From the NCBI GenBank assembly GCA_020633515.1, contig JACKDM010000028.1, positions 1-64,000 of the forward strand: a stretch of DNA of 64,000 nt, in the 5' to 3' direction. Positions 9,510 to 21,172 of this stretch are shown here, one piece after another. Under the pieces are notes generated by a model, which had not been told where the DNA came from, made no database searches, and worked only from the letters and a program-made list of their open reading frames with translations. The stretch is from Myxococcales bacterium (lineage in GTDB: Bacteria; Myxococcota; Bradymonadia; UBA7976; UBA1532). Position numbers and translations under genes: made by a program. Positions within the stretch are counted from its first letter, which is position 1; every line of letters begins with the position of its first letter.

Positions 9510-10417
9510 AGGTCCTCATCACCGGCATCAGCGGCGCGATGGCCCGCGCGCTCGCACGAAGGCTCCTGACCGCCGGTCACGACGTCATCGGCATCGACCC
9601 CCGCCCCTGGCCCGACGCGCCCGATGGCATCGAGATCCACCGCGTCGACGTGCGCAAGCGCCCCGCCGAAGATGTCTTCCGCACCCGCAAGCCCGACGCG
9701 GTCGTGCACATGGCGACCGTCACCTACTACACCGCGCGCCGCGACGAGCGCACCCGCATCAACCTCGGCGGCACCCAGTCGGTGTGGCATCACTGCGATC
9801 GCTACGGCGTCGCGCAAGCCATCTTCGTCGGCCGCCACACCGTCTACGGCGCCGCGCCCGACGCGCCGCTCTACCGCACCGAGGACGAGCCGCTGCTCGC
9901 CGGCACCACCTTCCCCCACCTCGCCGACCTCGTCGCCGCCGACCTCTGGGCCGGCAACGCGCTGTGGCGCTACCCCGCGGTGCGCACCGCGGTGCTGCGC
10001 GTCGTCTACACCCTCGGCCCCTCGCGCCGCGGCACGCTCGCCAACTACCTCGAAGGCCCGCGGGTGCCGATGGTGATGGGATACGACCCGCTCTTCCATG
10101 TCATGCACGAGGACGACGCGGTGACGGCGATCATCGCCGCGCTCGAGGCGAAGCTCGCCGGCATGTTCAACGTCGCCGGCCCGCAGCCGGTCCCGCTCTC
10201 GCTGCTCTGCCGCGCGAGCGGCCGCACCGGCGTGCCGCTCCCGGCGCCGATCTTCCCGACGATGCTCGGCCGCCTCGGCTTCTCGCGCATGCCCAAGGCG
10301 TCGATCAACCACGTCAAGTATCCCATCGTCGTCGATGACAGCGCGTTCCGCGAGGCGACCGGCTTCGCGCACCGCCACGACGAAGGGCAGACGATGGAGT
10401 CGTTCCGGTGGGCCTGA
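9506..10417 (+). CDS. NAD(P)-dependent epimerase/dehydratase family protein (extended SDR)
   Basis: 303 residues. The Rossmann motif TGISGAMA sits at the N-terminus and [10 protein letters not shown] marks the fourth strand, as in extended short-chain dehydrogenases. The usual catalytic YxxxK is not visible: the expected place reads [11 protein letters not shown]. The protein may bind the cofactor without normal SDR chemistry, or may use other residues. The GTG start overlaps the acyltransferase stop (GTGA), and the 3' end overlaps the ChaN-like gene by 10 bases, so the three genes are one transcription unit. The substrate is unknown. Confidence 0.85.
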
Positions 10418-11607
10418 GGTGGCTCGCGCTGGCATGGGCGCTGGCCGGCTGCGGGGGCGCGTTGACACCTGAGCCATCGATGGCACCCGAGGCAGCGATG
10501 GCACCCGAGCCAACGATGGCACCCGAGCCAGCGATGGCACCCGAGCCAGCGATGGCACCCGAGCCAGCGATGGCACCCGCGGCGTCGATGGCACCCGCGG
10601 CACCCCAGGCGCCGCCGACGGCGGTGGGCGACTGGCAGACGACGGTCCACGCCGACCACCCGCTCGTCGGCCGGATCTGGTCGCGCGCGGACGCCGGCTT
10701 CATCACCCCCGAGGCCCTGCGCGACCGCCTCGCCGCCGCGCTGTTCGTGCTGATCGGCGAGAAGCACGACAACCCCGACCACCACCGGCTGCAAGCATGG
10801 CTGCTCGACGCCGTCGCCCACGCCGACCGGGCGGTCTACTTCGAGATGCTCGACCTCGGCGAGCAGCCCGCCGTCAGCGGCGCCGCCGACCCCGAGACGC
10901 TCGCCGCCGCGGTCGCGTGGGACGCGAGCGGCTGGCCGCCGTTTGCGCTCTACCGCCCGGTCTTCGCCGCGCTCTACGCCGCCGGCGCCCCGATCCGCGC
11001 CGCCCACCCCGACCGCGCCGCGGTGCGGGCGTCGATGCACGCCTCGCCCGCCGACCACCCGCCCGCGCTGTTGCTCGACCGCCCGATCGACCCCGCCGAC
11101 GACGTGGCGCTGCGGCGCGAGATCGAGCGGTCGCACTGCGGCCACGCGCCGCCGATCATGGTCGAGGGCATGGTGCGCGCGCAGCGGTACAAGGACGCGG
11201 TCATGGCCGCCGCGCTCCGGGGCGAGGTCGCCGCGCTCGCCGAGGCCAGCGCCCCGCCCGCGGCGCGCGCGGCGCTCATCGCCGGCAACGGCCACGTCCG
11301 CGCGAGCGGCGTGCCGCGTTACCTCGACCGCCCCGCGCTCACCGTCGGGCTCATCGAGGTCAGCGCCGCGCTCCCCCGCGATCCGGCCGCGCTCACCGTC
11401 GCCGCCGTCGACGCCGCGGTCGGCGGCCGCTTCGACCACGTCTGGTTCACCCCGCGCGTCGACGACCGCGACCCCTGCGAGCGCTTCCGCGAACAGCTCG
11501 AGCGCATGCGTCACCCGGCGGGCGCGCCGCCTCCGGCCACGAATCCGTCACCGGACGGCGACAGTGCTTCCAAATCCGCCAAACCCGCCCACGTTGACAG
11601 TGAGTGA
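10408..11607 (+). CDS. ChaN-family lipoprotein
   Basis: 399 residues. A short signal peptide ends in the lipobox LAGC, so the mature protein is lipid-anchored. Residues 20-70 are a MAPEPA repeat linker. The domain that follows carries VLIGEKHDNPDHHRLQAW, close to the ChaN/DUF399 signature (LGExHDNPxHH), and MVEGMVRAQRYKDAVMA. Some ChaN proteins bind haem in iron uptake; no haem or iron genes lie nearby, so that role is only possible here. GTG 10408 has GGAG upstream and overlaps the SDR gene. The last 40 residues are low in complexity. Confidence 0.85.
   Translation: MGLRWLALAWALAGCGGALTPEPSMAPEAAMAPEPTMAPEPAMAPEPAMAPEPAMAPAASMAPAAPQAPPTAVGDWQTTVHADHPLVGRIWSRADAGFITPEALRDRLAAALFVLIGEKHDNPDHHRLQAWLLDAVAHADRAVYFEMLDLGEQPAVSGAADPETLAAAVAWDASGWPPFALYRPVFAALYAAGAPIRAAHPDRAAVRASMHASPADHPPALLLDRPIDPADDVALRREIERSHCGHAPPIMVEGMVRAQRYKDAVMAAALRGEVAALAEASAPPAARAALIAGNGHVRASGVPRYLDRPALTVGLIEVSAALPRDPAALTVAAVDAAVGGRFDHVWFTPRVDDRDPCERFREQLERMRHPAGAPPPATNPSPDGDSASKSAKPAHVDSE
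10471..10600. repeat. 18-bp tandem repeat encoding MAPEPA
   Basis: Copies of GATGGCACCCGAGCCAGC follow one another with small changes for about seven units. They encode the M-A-P-E-P-A linker just behind the lipobox. The GATGGCACC core is one base from the GATGGCATC word found elsewhere in the window. Confidence 0.85.
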
Positions 11608-11679
11608 AGATTTTTCCGCGACTGTTTCACCTCTTCAACCCTCAGATCGGTCGACGATGCGGTGGAACCCTCACTGTCA
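11595..11679. promoter_or_regulatory. 10-bp inverted repeat in an intergenic gap
   Basis: TGACAGTGAG at 11595-11604 is matched exactly by CTCACTGTCA at 11670-11679. The arms flank 65 bases of unusually AT-rich sequence between the ChaN-like gene and the membrane HEAT gene. TATGTT at 11686-11691 could be a -10 element for the latter. The repeat might be a two-site operator; the loop is long for a terminator. Confidence 0.5.
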
Positions 11680-11727
11680 CCCTGATATGTTAGCCTCGTC
11701 CCGACCACCCCCGCCGAACGGAGCGCC

Positions 11728-13917
11728 GTGTTCGAACGCGCCACCGCCCCCCTGCCGAAGTCCGACGGCGCCGACCTGCGCCCGGCGCGGGGCGTCTCGG
11801 CCGGCGCGACCGCGCTCTCCGCCTCGCTCCTGATCGGCGTCGCCATCCTCGCCCGGATCCACGGCGACAGCGACGGCTCCATCGCCCGCGTCATCTTCCT
11901 CGTCGCCGGCATCGCGAGCATGTTGCAGGGCGGCGGCCTCCTCTTCAGCCTCGCCGAGCACATCGCCGGCCGCTCGATCCGCCGCGGCGAGCACCTCGCG
12001 CACTGGGTCCTCGACCCCGCCGACAGCCGCATCGACAGCGACGGCCGCGGCGCGCAGAAGGCGGTGCTGCCCGTCGCCGGCGCGGTGGTCTTCGCGCTCC
12101 CCTTCGTGCTCCTCTTCAGCCTCGGCGCCGTGCCCGCCGGCGTCGCGCTGCAGGTGCTCTCGACGGTCGTCCTGCTCGTGCCCGCCGTCGCGCTCCCGCT
12201 GCTGCTCGACCGCATCGCCGGCAAGATCCGCGGCCGGGTCGTCGACCACCCCGAGCAGCACGAGGTGCTGATCACCTTCACCGGCATCCAGCTCCGCGGC
12301 GAGTGGTATCGCTGGGGCGACCCGCAGGGGCTCATCTCGGGGAGCTTCGACCCGCGGCAGATGAAGCTCACCATCGGCTTCCGCTCGCCGAGCGACCCCC
12401 GCGTCACCCGCACCGTCGTCATCCCGGTCCCGCGCGGCCACGAGGTCGAGGCGCGCCGGGTCCTCGCCGCGCTCGGGCTCTCGAGCCGCGCCCCCGCCGC
12501 CGCCGCGATCCGCTCCTCGATCCGCCCCGGCCCGCGCGAGCTGCACCCGCACCCGCTGCGGCCCCGCCTGCGCCGCTCGGTGCTGCAACGCCGCCGCGAG
12601 CCGGTGCTGCTCGGGCTCTCCGCCTCGTGCGGCTTCGTCGTGATGGGGCTGATGGCCTTCGACCCGGTCACCCGCTACAGCCTCTTCGGGCTCGCCGGCG
12701 TGATCTGGCTGCTCTCGATCGGCGGCCTCTTCCGCCTCTTCGAGCGCTGGCGGGCGCGGGCGTGGGCCCGCGAGGCCGAGAAGGCCGATCCCACCGTGGT
12801 CTACGCCGAGCTGATCCCGATGACCGCCGGCGAGGCGCTCGGGCTGCGGCTGTGGCCGGCCGCCGAGGTCGCGCCGATCGTGCGCCAGATCAAGGCCTCG
12901 GGCGCGCTCCTCGACGGCGGCGAGCGCACCGGCGACGCGGCGTTCGACGCGCTCGCCGGCGTCAGCGGACCGCACGCGGCGCGGGTCGCGGTCTTCGACG
13001 CCGCCTTCCGCGAGCGCTACGTCGAGCTCGCCCGCCACCACGACCTCACCGTCACCGACGGCCAGCTCGTGCTCGTGCCCGGCGGCTATCACGAGTGGTG
13101 GCCGCCCGCGCGGCGCCGCCTCTTCGGGCAGCTCGTCGAGCTCGCGACCCGGCTCGTCGTGCCCGAGCACGAGTTCGCCGATCGCGTCGAGGCCGCCGCC
13201 CGCGACCGCCGCGAGCCCGGCCCGGCCTTCGACGCCTTGCAGGTGCTCCGCCGCATCGACCCCGTCGCCGCCGCCCCGATCGAAGACGAGCTCGCCGCCT
13301 CGCCCGACCCGCTCGTGCGGCTGATGCTCGGCGAGCTGCGCGGCCGCGACGGCATCGACCTCATCGAGCCGCTCGCCGAGCACCCGGACGCCGCGATCCG
13401 GCTCCGCGCCGCGAGCGACCTCGTCGCGCTGCTGCCCCCGATGGAGGCCGCCGAGCGCGCCGCGATGTGGAGCGCCGACGACGACCCCGCGCTGCGCGAG
13501 ACCGCGCTGTGGACCGCCGCGCGCCGCGGGCTGCCGGCGTTCGCGGTGCCCGACGCGGCGCTGCAAGCGCTCCCGGTCGACATCGCGCTCGACGTCGTCG
13601 GCTGGGTCGGCAAGCTGCCGCCGGCTGACTCGCAGCCGGTGCTGATCGCGCTCTTCGGCCACCCCGAGCGCCTCGTCGCGATCTCGGCGCTGCACGCGAT
13701 CGGCGCGACCGGCACCCAGTCGGCGCTCGCCGCGGTGCACCGGACGCGGGCCAACCCCGAGCTGATCCAGGCCGCGCTGCGCGCCGTCGATCTCATCAAG
13801 GCCCGCCACACCCGCCGCGTCGGCGGCGGCGGGCTCTCGCTGACCTCGGGCGAGTACGGGCGGCTCTCGCCGAGCATCACCCCCGGCCGGCTCAGCGCGG
13901 TCGCGGCCGAGGAGTGA
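11728..13917 (+). CDS. Membrane protein with C-terminal HEAT-like repeats
   Basis: 729 residues, not assigned to a named family. The N-terminal 170 residues contain several transmembrane segments (for example ATALSASLLIGVAILARI and AVVFALPFVLLFSLGAV). A soluble block follows, then a second membrane hairpin near 290-330 (LLGLSASCGFVVMGLMAF, then LFGLAGVIWLLSIGGLF). The C-terminal third has Ala/Leu/Asp-rich helices typical of HEAT/PBS repeats (ALQVLRRIDPVAAAPIEDEL; AVAAISALHAIGATGT-like units). GTG 11728 has GGAG six bases upstream. A scaffold in the inner membrane is the most that can be said; catalytic residues are not recognisable. Confidence 0.8.
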   Translation: MFERATAPLPKSDGADLRPARGVSAGATALSASLLIGVAILARIHGDSDGSIARVIFLVAGIASMLQGGGLLFSLAEHIAGRSIRRGEHLAHWVLDPADSRIDSDGRGAQKAVLPVAGAVVFALPFVLLFSLGAVPAGVALQVLSTVVLLVPAVALPLLLDRIAGKIRGRVVDHPEQHEVLITFTGIQLRGEWYRWGDPQGLISGSFDPRQMKLTIGFRSPSDPRVTRTVVIPVPRGHEVEARRVLAALGLSSRAPAAAAIRSSIRPGPRELHPHPLRPRLRRSVLQRRREPVLLGLSASCGFVVMGLMAFDPVTRYSLFGLAGVIWLLSIGGLFRLFERWRARAWAREAEKADPTVVYAELIPMTAGEALGLRLWPAAEVAPIVRQIKASGALLDGGERTGDAAFDALAGVSGPHAARVAVFDAAFRERYVELARHHDLTVTDGQLVLVPGGYHEWWPPARRRLFGQLVELATRLVVPEHEFADRVEAAARDRREPGPAFDALQVLRRIDPVAAAPIEDELAASPDPLVRLMLGELRGRDGIDLIEPLAEHPDAAIRLRAASDLVALLPPMEAAERAAMWSADDDPALRETALWTAARRGLPAFAVPDAALQALPVDIALDVVGWVGKLPPADSQPVLIALFGHPERLVAISALHAIGATGTQSALAAVHRTRANPELIQAALRAVDLIKARHTRRVGGGGLSLTSGEYGRLSPSITPGRLSAVAAEE

Positions 13918-13942
13918 GGCCCCGCTCGGCTGAGCCCGCGCC

Positions 13943-14185
13943 TCAGCTCTCCGCTGAACCCATGTCCGACTGCTCCGGCTCGGCGGGCCACCTGATCTCC
14001 ATCGTCGTGAGATAGGCGAAGACGTCCTCTTCAGACTCGAGCCAAACGTCGAACGCACCCGCGGGGTCGCGGACAAGGACGGAGAACGAGCCGTTCGCGG
14101 ACGGTTCGACCCGGACCGCCAGGAGCAAAGGCTCGCCATCGGGAGGTCGCACGACGGCTCCCCAGACGTGAAGTGGGTAGCGCAT
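13943..14185 (-). CDS. Small hypothetical protein
   Basis: 80 residues starting at ATG 14185, with a purine-rich GGGAGAAGAGGA directly upstream. The protein (MRYPLHVWGAVVRPPDGEPL at its N-terminus) alternates hydrophobic and polar residues like a small beta-rich fold and ends in an acidic tail. No signal peptide, membrane span or known motif. It lies convergent to the membrane HEAT gene and downstream of the MopE-like gene on the same strand. The size would suit an immunity-like or accessory protein, but nothing proves it. Confidence 0.6.
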   Translation of the reverse strand: MRYPLHVWGAVVRPPDGEPLLLAVRVEPSANGSFSVLVRDPAGAFDVWLESEEDVFAYLTTMEIRWPAEPEQSDMGSAES

Positions 14186-14296
14186 TCCTCTTCTCCCGCT
14201 CCTCACCTCACGGACACCCCACCACCGGCTGCGCCGCGCCCGCCTCGCCCGCCGGCCCCGGACCCATGCCCGCCGCGCCGCCCGGCCCCGCCGCGA

Positions 14297-16813
<2,517 letters not shown>

Positions 16814-16982
16814 GCCACCACCTCCTGCCGCGCGGTGTACCACGAGAAGCCGCCCCCGGTGCACCCGTTCGCGCGCCCCTGCTGCCATCGCCGCCCCGGG
16901 ATCCCCATCACGCAGCCGAGATACACAATCGCCCTCCCCCGGAGCCCGCGCCCCATGATAGATCCGACCCCGGAGGACGCCC

Positions 16983-19121
16983 ATGCTCGACCCCGCCCGG
17001 CTCGCCCCCCTCGCGCTGCTCGCTGCGCTCGCCCTCGCGCTCGCCGCCTGCGACGACCCCGCCTCGACGGCCCCGGACGCGCGCCCCGCCGCCGACCGCG
17101 GCCCGACCGCGCCCGATGCCACCGCCGATGCCACCCCCGACGCCGCCCCCGATGCCATCGACGCCGCCCCCGATGCCATCGACGCCGACCCCGATGCCAT
17201 CGACGCCACCCCCGATGCCATCGACGCCACCCCTGACGCCGCCCCGCCCGCCGTCTGCGGCGACGGCGCGCTCGACCCCGGCGAAGGCTGCGACGACAAC
17301 AACACCGACGACGGCGACGGCTGCGCCGCCGACTGCCAGCCCGAAGCCTTCGCCGGCGACCGCGTCGCCACCGCCGGCGCCCCCGGCGTCGCCTTCGAAG
17401 ACATCGCGCCGCTCCCCGACGGCGGCTGGCTCGTCGCCGGCCACGGCCCGCACCTCGACTGGCTCCCGGCCGACGTCCCCCGCGCCCCGCTCTCCGCCGA
17501 TGCCATCGTCTCGAGCGCCGCCCCCGACCGCGTCGGCTTCCTCCTCGATCTCGCCCCCGACCTCGGCCGGATCCGCCGCGTCATGGCATTCCCCCCCGGC
17601 ACCGTCGAAGACATCACCCGCGTCCGCGTCGCCGCCGGTGTCATCCACCTCTCCGGTCGCCGCACCACCGCCGACGTGCAGGACTCCGGCTACTACATCG
17701 CCCGCCTCGACGCCGCCGACGCCATCGACCTCGTCGTCAACGTGCGCGCCCGCCCCCGCCGCGCCGGCGGCTTCACCGGCGAGAGCGACTTCCGCGCCCG
17801 CCAGCCCTGGGACGTCGGCCCCGACGGCCGCGTCGTCTACGGCCTCGGCGCCGAGTACGACTTCGACTGGGCCGCCGTCGAAGCCATCGACGCCACCGGC
17901 GCCCGCCTCGTCGTGCCGCACTGGCCCGCGCACTGGGACCCGCGCGGCGAATGGCATGGTCCCATCGACGACGCCCCCGAACCCGATGCCATCCTCTACA
18001 GCGCGATCGTGCTCAAGGCCGGCCGCCTCGGCAGCCTGCGCAGCCGCACCCTCGCCGACTACGAAGCGATGACCCCCGATGGCAACGGTGGCATGCGCCG
18101 AGGCACCTGGCCCGATGACTACTACTTCGCCGGCCCCTGCCAACCCGGCGGCCCCTGCCCCGGCGGCCCCGGCTACACCGGCTACCGCACCAGCGACAAG
18201 CCCACCCAGCGCCTCGGCGGGCTCGTCATCGACCCCCGCAACGGCGACCTCTACCTCGGCCTCTCCACCCAGAGCCGCCTCCCCGACGGCAACCCCGACT
18301 TCGAGCCCTCGGTCGTCGCGTTGACCGCCGACGGCCGCCTCAAGTGGTGGTCGCGCCTCTACACCGAAGACGACCGCAACAGCTCGCCCGACCAGTACGT
18401 CGACGGCCTCGCCATCGACGCCGCCCACGACCGCCTCGTCGTGCTCGCCCGCTGCCACGGCAACAACACCGTCAACCTGTGGAGCGGCGACGCCATCGCC
18501 GCCGAGCCCGCCGCCCGCGGCTTCCAGAACCGCTTCACCGGCAACAGCGGCAACATCCACATCTCATGGCTCGGCAAGCTCGACCTCGCCGATGGCACCC
18601 TGCGCGCCGCGACCTACGTCGCCGAGCTCGGCGAAGGCACCGACCGCGCCCAGCCCTTCCCCGCCGAGCACCCGCTCGCCGGCCAGCCGAACCCCAACGC
18701 CGGCTGGCCCGACCTCAACACCACCCGCTGCCGCGCCCCCCGCGTCGACGCCGCCGGCCGCGTCTACCTCGCCTGCACCGGCCGCCGCACGATCACCACC
18801 GCCGACGCCTGGCAGCCCATGCCCCCGCTCGGCGGCGGCGCCGGCACCTGGAACGAGTTCGTGCGCGTCTACACCCCCGACCTCTCGGCGCTCGTCTACT
18901 CGACCCTCGTCACCGGCGACTGGGACCGCGAGACCGGCGCCGGCGGCGGCAACACCCGCCTCGCCGCGCTCGCGCCCGCCCCCGGCGGCGTCGTCACCGT
19001 CGGCGCCATGCTCCGCGGCGACGACGGCGCCCCCGCCGGCGCGCCCGTGCCCGTCACCGCGCCGCCGCCCTGGGCCGGCGAGGGCGACGCGCTGATGGCA
19101 TCGTTCGCCATCGGGGAGTGA
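16983..19121 (+). CDS. Lipoprotein with DUF4215 cysteine repeat and beta-propeller-like body
   Basis: 712 residues. GGAGG precedes the ATG and the lipobox is LAAC. Residues 30-85 are an Asp/Ala/Pro linker (PDAIDA type). CGDGALDPGEGCDDNNTDDG with DGCAADCQ at about 90-120 is a textbook DUF4215 (Myxococcus cysteine-rich) repeat. The rest (for example GGLVIDPRNGDLYLGLST and VDGLAIDAAHDRLVVLARC) reads like strands of an SBBP/propeller fold. It should be outer-membrane or surface bound. It is divergent from the MopE-like lipoprotein, separated by 169 bases. Function is unknown beyond envelope location. Confidence 0.85.
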   Translation: MLDPARLAPLALLAALALALAACDDPASTAPDARPAADRGPTAPDATADATPDAAPDAIDAAPDAIDADPDAIDATPDAIDATPDAAPPAVCGDGALDPGEGCDDNNTDDGDGCAADCQPEAFAGDRVATAGAPGVAFEDIAPLPDGGWLVAGHGPHLDWLPADVPRAPLSADAIVSSAAPDRVGFLLDLAPDLGRIRRVMAFPPGTVEDITRVRVAAGVIHLSGRRTTADVQDSGYYIARLDAADAIDLVVNVRARPRRAGGFTGESDFRARQPWDVGPDGRVVYGLGAEYDFDWAAVEAIDATGARLVVPHWPAHWDPRGEWHGPIDDAPEPDAILYSAIVLKAGRLGSLRSRTLADYEAMTPDGNGGMRRGTWPDDYYFAGPCQPGGPCPGGPGYTGYRTSDKPTQRLGGLVIDPRNGDLYLGLSTQSRLPDGNPDFEPSVVALTADGRLKWWSRLYTEDDRNSSPDQYVDGLAIDAAHDRLVVLARCHGNNTVNLWSGDAIAAEPAARGFQNRFTGNSGNIHISWLGKLDLADGTLRAATYVAELGEGTDRAQPFPAEHPLAGQPNPNAGWPDLNTTRCRAPRVDAAGRVYLACTGRRTITTADAWQPMPPLGGGAGTWNEFVRVYTPDLSALVYSTLVTGDWDRETGAGGGNTRLAALAPAPGGVVTVGAMLRGDDGAPAGAPVPVTAPPPWAGEGDALMASFAIGE
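17113..17238. repeat. 21-bp tandem repeat with GATGCCATC core
   Basis: GATGCCATC at 17151, 17172, 17193 and 17214 recurs every 21 bases, with two GATGCCACC relatives just before. It encodes the PDAIDA linker of the lipoprotein. GATGCCATC is the reverse complement of the GATGGCATC word. Confidence 0.9.
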
Positions 19122-19478
19122 TCAGCCGCAGCCTTCCCGGCACCATGCCATGATGACATCGACGTCGTGCATCGGCGTCAGCCGCTCGGGCAGCGCCACC
19201 GCGAAGCCCTCCTCCGGTGGCTTGCGCGCCGCGAGCCGCCACGCCGCCTCGCGCACCGCGACCTCGACCCCGTCGTCGTCGGCGAGCGCGTTGAGGTGGT
19301 GCATGAAGTTGGTGCCATAGCCCGGCCGCGGCGCGACCGCCAGCCGCGCCTTGATCGCCATGCCCGCCGCCCGCCGCGCGCCCACCCGCCCCCGGCCGGC
19401 GTTGCCCTGCGCCCACGCCTCGTGCGCGCCGGCCAGCTCGTCGATCGCCTGCCGCATCCAGTCGCTGCTCTCGCTCAT
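19122..19478 (-). CDS. Small helical protein, HEPN-like
   Basis: 118 residues from ATG 19478, with GAGGAG three bases upstream; the longer frame to 19505 is unsupported. The N-terminal helix pair (DWMRQAIDELAGAHEAWAQG, then ARRAAGMAIKARLA) resembles the front half of HEPN domains, which are all-helical and often RNase or nucleotide-binding modules. The catalytic RxxxxH of HEPN RNases is not evident. It has no nucleotidyltransferase (MNT) partner beside it, so a toxin-antitoxin reading is weak. It lies 55 bases downstream of the SUKH-HEAT gene on the same strand and may share its transcript. Confidence 0.6.
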   Translation of the reverse strand: MSESSDWMRQAIDELAGAHEAWAQGNAGRGRVGARRAAGMAIKARLAVAPRPGYGTNFMHHLNALADDDGVEVAVREAAWRLAARKPPEEGFAVALPERLTPMHDVDVIMAWCREGCG

Positions 19479-19533
19479 GGTCTCCTCACGACATCCGCCC
19501 GACACCGACGCCCCGGCGCCCGCCGCGGTCGCG

Positions 19534-21120
19534 TCAGCGCCGCCGCCGCCGCCCCTCGAGCTCGGCGATCACCCGCGCGGCGTACTGCCCGACCGACCAC
19601 GCCGTCGAGACCGTGCCCCCGCTGTCGTCCGCGCGCCGCGGCATCGTGCGATCGCCCACCATCGCCCGCAGCGCCGGCACCGCGGTGCGCCGGCCGAAGC
19701 GCTGCACCGCGGTGATCGCGTCGTAGCGATCCATGCCGTCGTCGGCCCGCAGCGCCGCGATCAGCGGGAACAACGCCCGGTCGTCGTCGCTGCGGGCGAG
19801 CGCCTGCAGGAGCTGCTTGCGCACCGCCGGATCGTCCTCGGCGGTGAGCGCGTCGGCGAGGCGATCGATCAGCGCCGCGGCCCACGGCGTGCGCAGCGCC
19901 TGCAACGCGGCGGCGCGCAGCTCGGCGCTCGGATCGTCGAGGCGGGCGACGAGCTCGGGCGGCAGCGGCGCGTCGGGCGCGGACTGCAAGCGCCACAAGG
20001 CGTTGCGCACCACCGCGGGGCGCGGATCGGCGATCAGCGGCCGCACGTCGTCGACCCGCAGCGCGCCCGCGTCGGCGAGCACCGCCAGCCCCGCGCGCAG
20101 CACGTCCTCGTCGGCGTCGGCGAGCAGCGACCGCGCGACCTCGACCCCCGCCCCGAGCGCGACCGCGACGTCGAGCGCCGCCCGCCGCACCGCCGGATCC
20201 CCATCGGCCGCCGCGCCCGCGACCCGGACCCGCGCCACCTCGGGCGCCACCCGCCGCAGCCCGCGCAGCGCGCCCGCCCGCACCGCCGGCGCCGCGTCGA
20301 CGAGCGCTACCTCGAGCCGCGGCGCGTCCTCGGCCTCGGCGCAGCACACCAGCGCCGCGAACGCCGCGCCCCGCACCGCCGGATCGGGCTCCCCGCACAG
20401 CCGCCGCACCGCCACCCGCAGCGCCGGCCCCACCTCGCCGAGCCGCGGCACCGCCGCGAGCCGGAAGACCCGCTCCTCGACCGTGCCCCCGCCGAGCCCG
20501 CGCACCAGCTCCGCCTCGCCCTCGGTGCAGCCATAACCCCACCAGCCCACGTCGCCGCCGCAAAGCAGCCGCTCGAGCCAGCGCGCGTACCACGCGAGGA
20601 AGTCGGGCGCGTCGACCCACACCGGCACGTCGCCCGCGTCGCCGCCGACGTCGACGTTGAACAGCCGCCCCGCGTGCGGCCCGCTGACGACGAGCTGGGT
20701 GTAGTAGGTGCAGCCCTGGATCGCGACGGTGAGCGTGCCCCGGCAGGCCTCTTCGATCGCGTCGTAGTCATCGGGGTCGATGCCATCGGGTGCTCCGGGG
20801 ATGGCATCACCCGGTCCGAGCGGGCACGGCTCGGCGAGGCGCTCGAAGGGGCAGATCTCGGCGGCGTCTTCGAGCGGCGGCACCCCGTAGTAGGGCCCGG
20901 CGCCGCCATCGGCGAGCTCGGCGAGGAAGCGGCGGTAGGCCGGCGGCAACCGCACGCCGTGCTCGGCCTCGAACTGCGCGAGCGCCGCCGCCGGGCAGGG
21001 CCGGTGCAGCCGCCAGCGATGGGACTCGGCGCCGAACGGCGTCAGCCGCTGCCGCTCGGCCTCGGCGAGCGCGGCGCGGATGCCTTCGATGGGATCGGCG
21101 GTCTCGGTCGGCGCGGACAC
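19534..21120 (-). CDS. SMI1/KNR4 (SUKH)-like protein with HEAT repeats
   Basis: 528 residues. The N-terminal 170 residues match the SUKH/SMI1-KNR4 fold: FEAEHGVRLPPAYRRFLAEL, then a tyrosine/glycine turn (GPYYGVPPL), then VWVDAPDFLAWYARWLERLL. SUKH proteins are commonly immunity proteins or binding modules. From about residue 200 to the end there are ten or so HEAT-like repeats (AVRGAAFAALVCCAEAEDAP, AVRRAALDVAVALGAGVEV). GTG 21120 has GGAGGAGG upstream. The fusion suggests a protein-binding scaffold. No toxin gene is adjacent, so an immunity role is not supported. Confidence 0.8.
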   Translation of the reverse strand: MSAPTETADPIEGIRAALAEAERQRLTPFGAESHRWRLHRPCPAAALAQFEAEHGVRLPPAYRRFLAELADGGAGPYYGVPPLEDAAEICPFERLAEPCPLGPGDAIPGAPDGIDPDDYDAIEEACRGTLTVAIQGCTYYTQLVVSGPHAGRLFNVDVGGDAGDVPVWVDAPDFLAWYARWLERLLCGGDVGWWGYGCTEGEAELVRGLGGGTVEERVFRLAAVPRLGEVGPALRVAVRRLCGEPDPAVRGAAFAALVCCAEAEDAPRLEVALVDAAPAVRAGALRGLRRVAPEVARVRVAGAAADGDPAVRRAALDVAVALGAGVEVARSLLADADEDVLRAGLAVLADAGALRVDDVRPLIADPRPAVVRNALWRLQSAPDAPLPPELVARLDDPSAELRAAALQALRTPWAAALIDRLADALTAEDDPAVRKQLLQALARSDDDRALFPLIAALRADDGMDRYDAITAVQRFGRRTAVPALRAMVGDRTMPRRADDSGGTVSTAWSVGQYAARVIAELEGRRRRR

Positions 21121-21172
21121 GCGGCCTCCTCCAGCCTGTCACGGTCGAGAGTGCGTCAGGCCGCGGCGCCGA

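Noticed and set aside
11594..11622. TTGACA at 11594-11599 as a promoter
   Set aside because: No acceptable -10 box follows at 16-18 bases; the hexamer belongs to an inverted repeat.
17113..17238. CRISPR-like spacing of the 21-bp repeat
   Set aside because: Repeats are contiguous, in frame and encode a lipoprotein linker; there are no spacers or cas genes.
19122..21120. Toxin-antitoxin or toxin-immunity module (HEPN-like plus SUKH-HEAT)
   Set aside because: No nucleotidyltransferase partner, no toxin with export domain, and the HEPN RNase motif is not visible.
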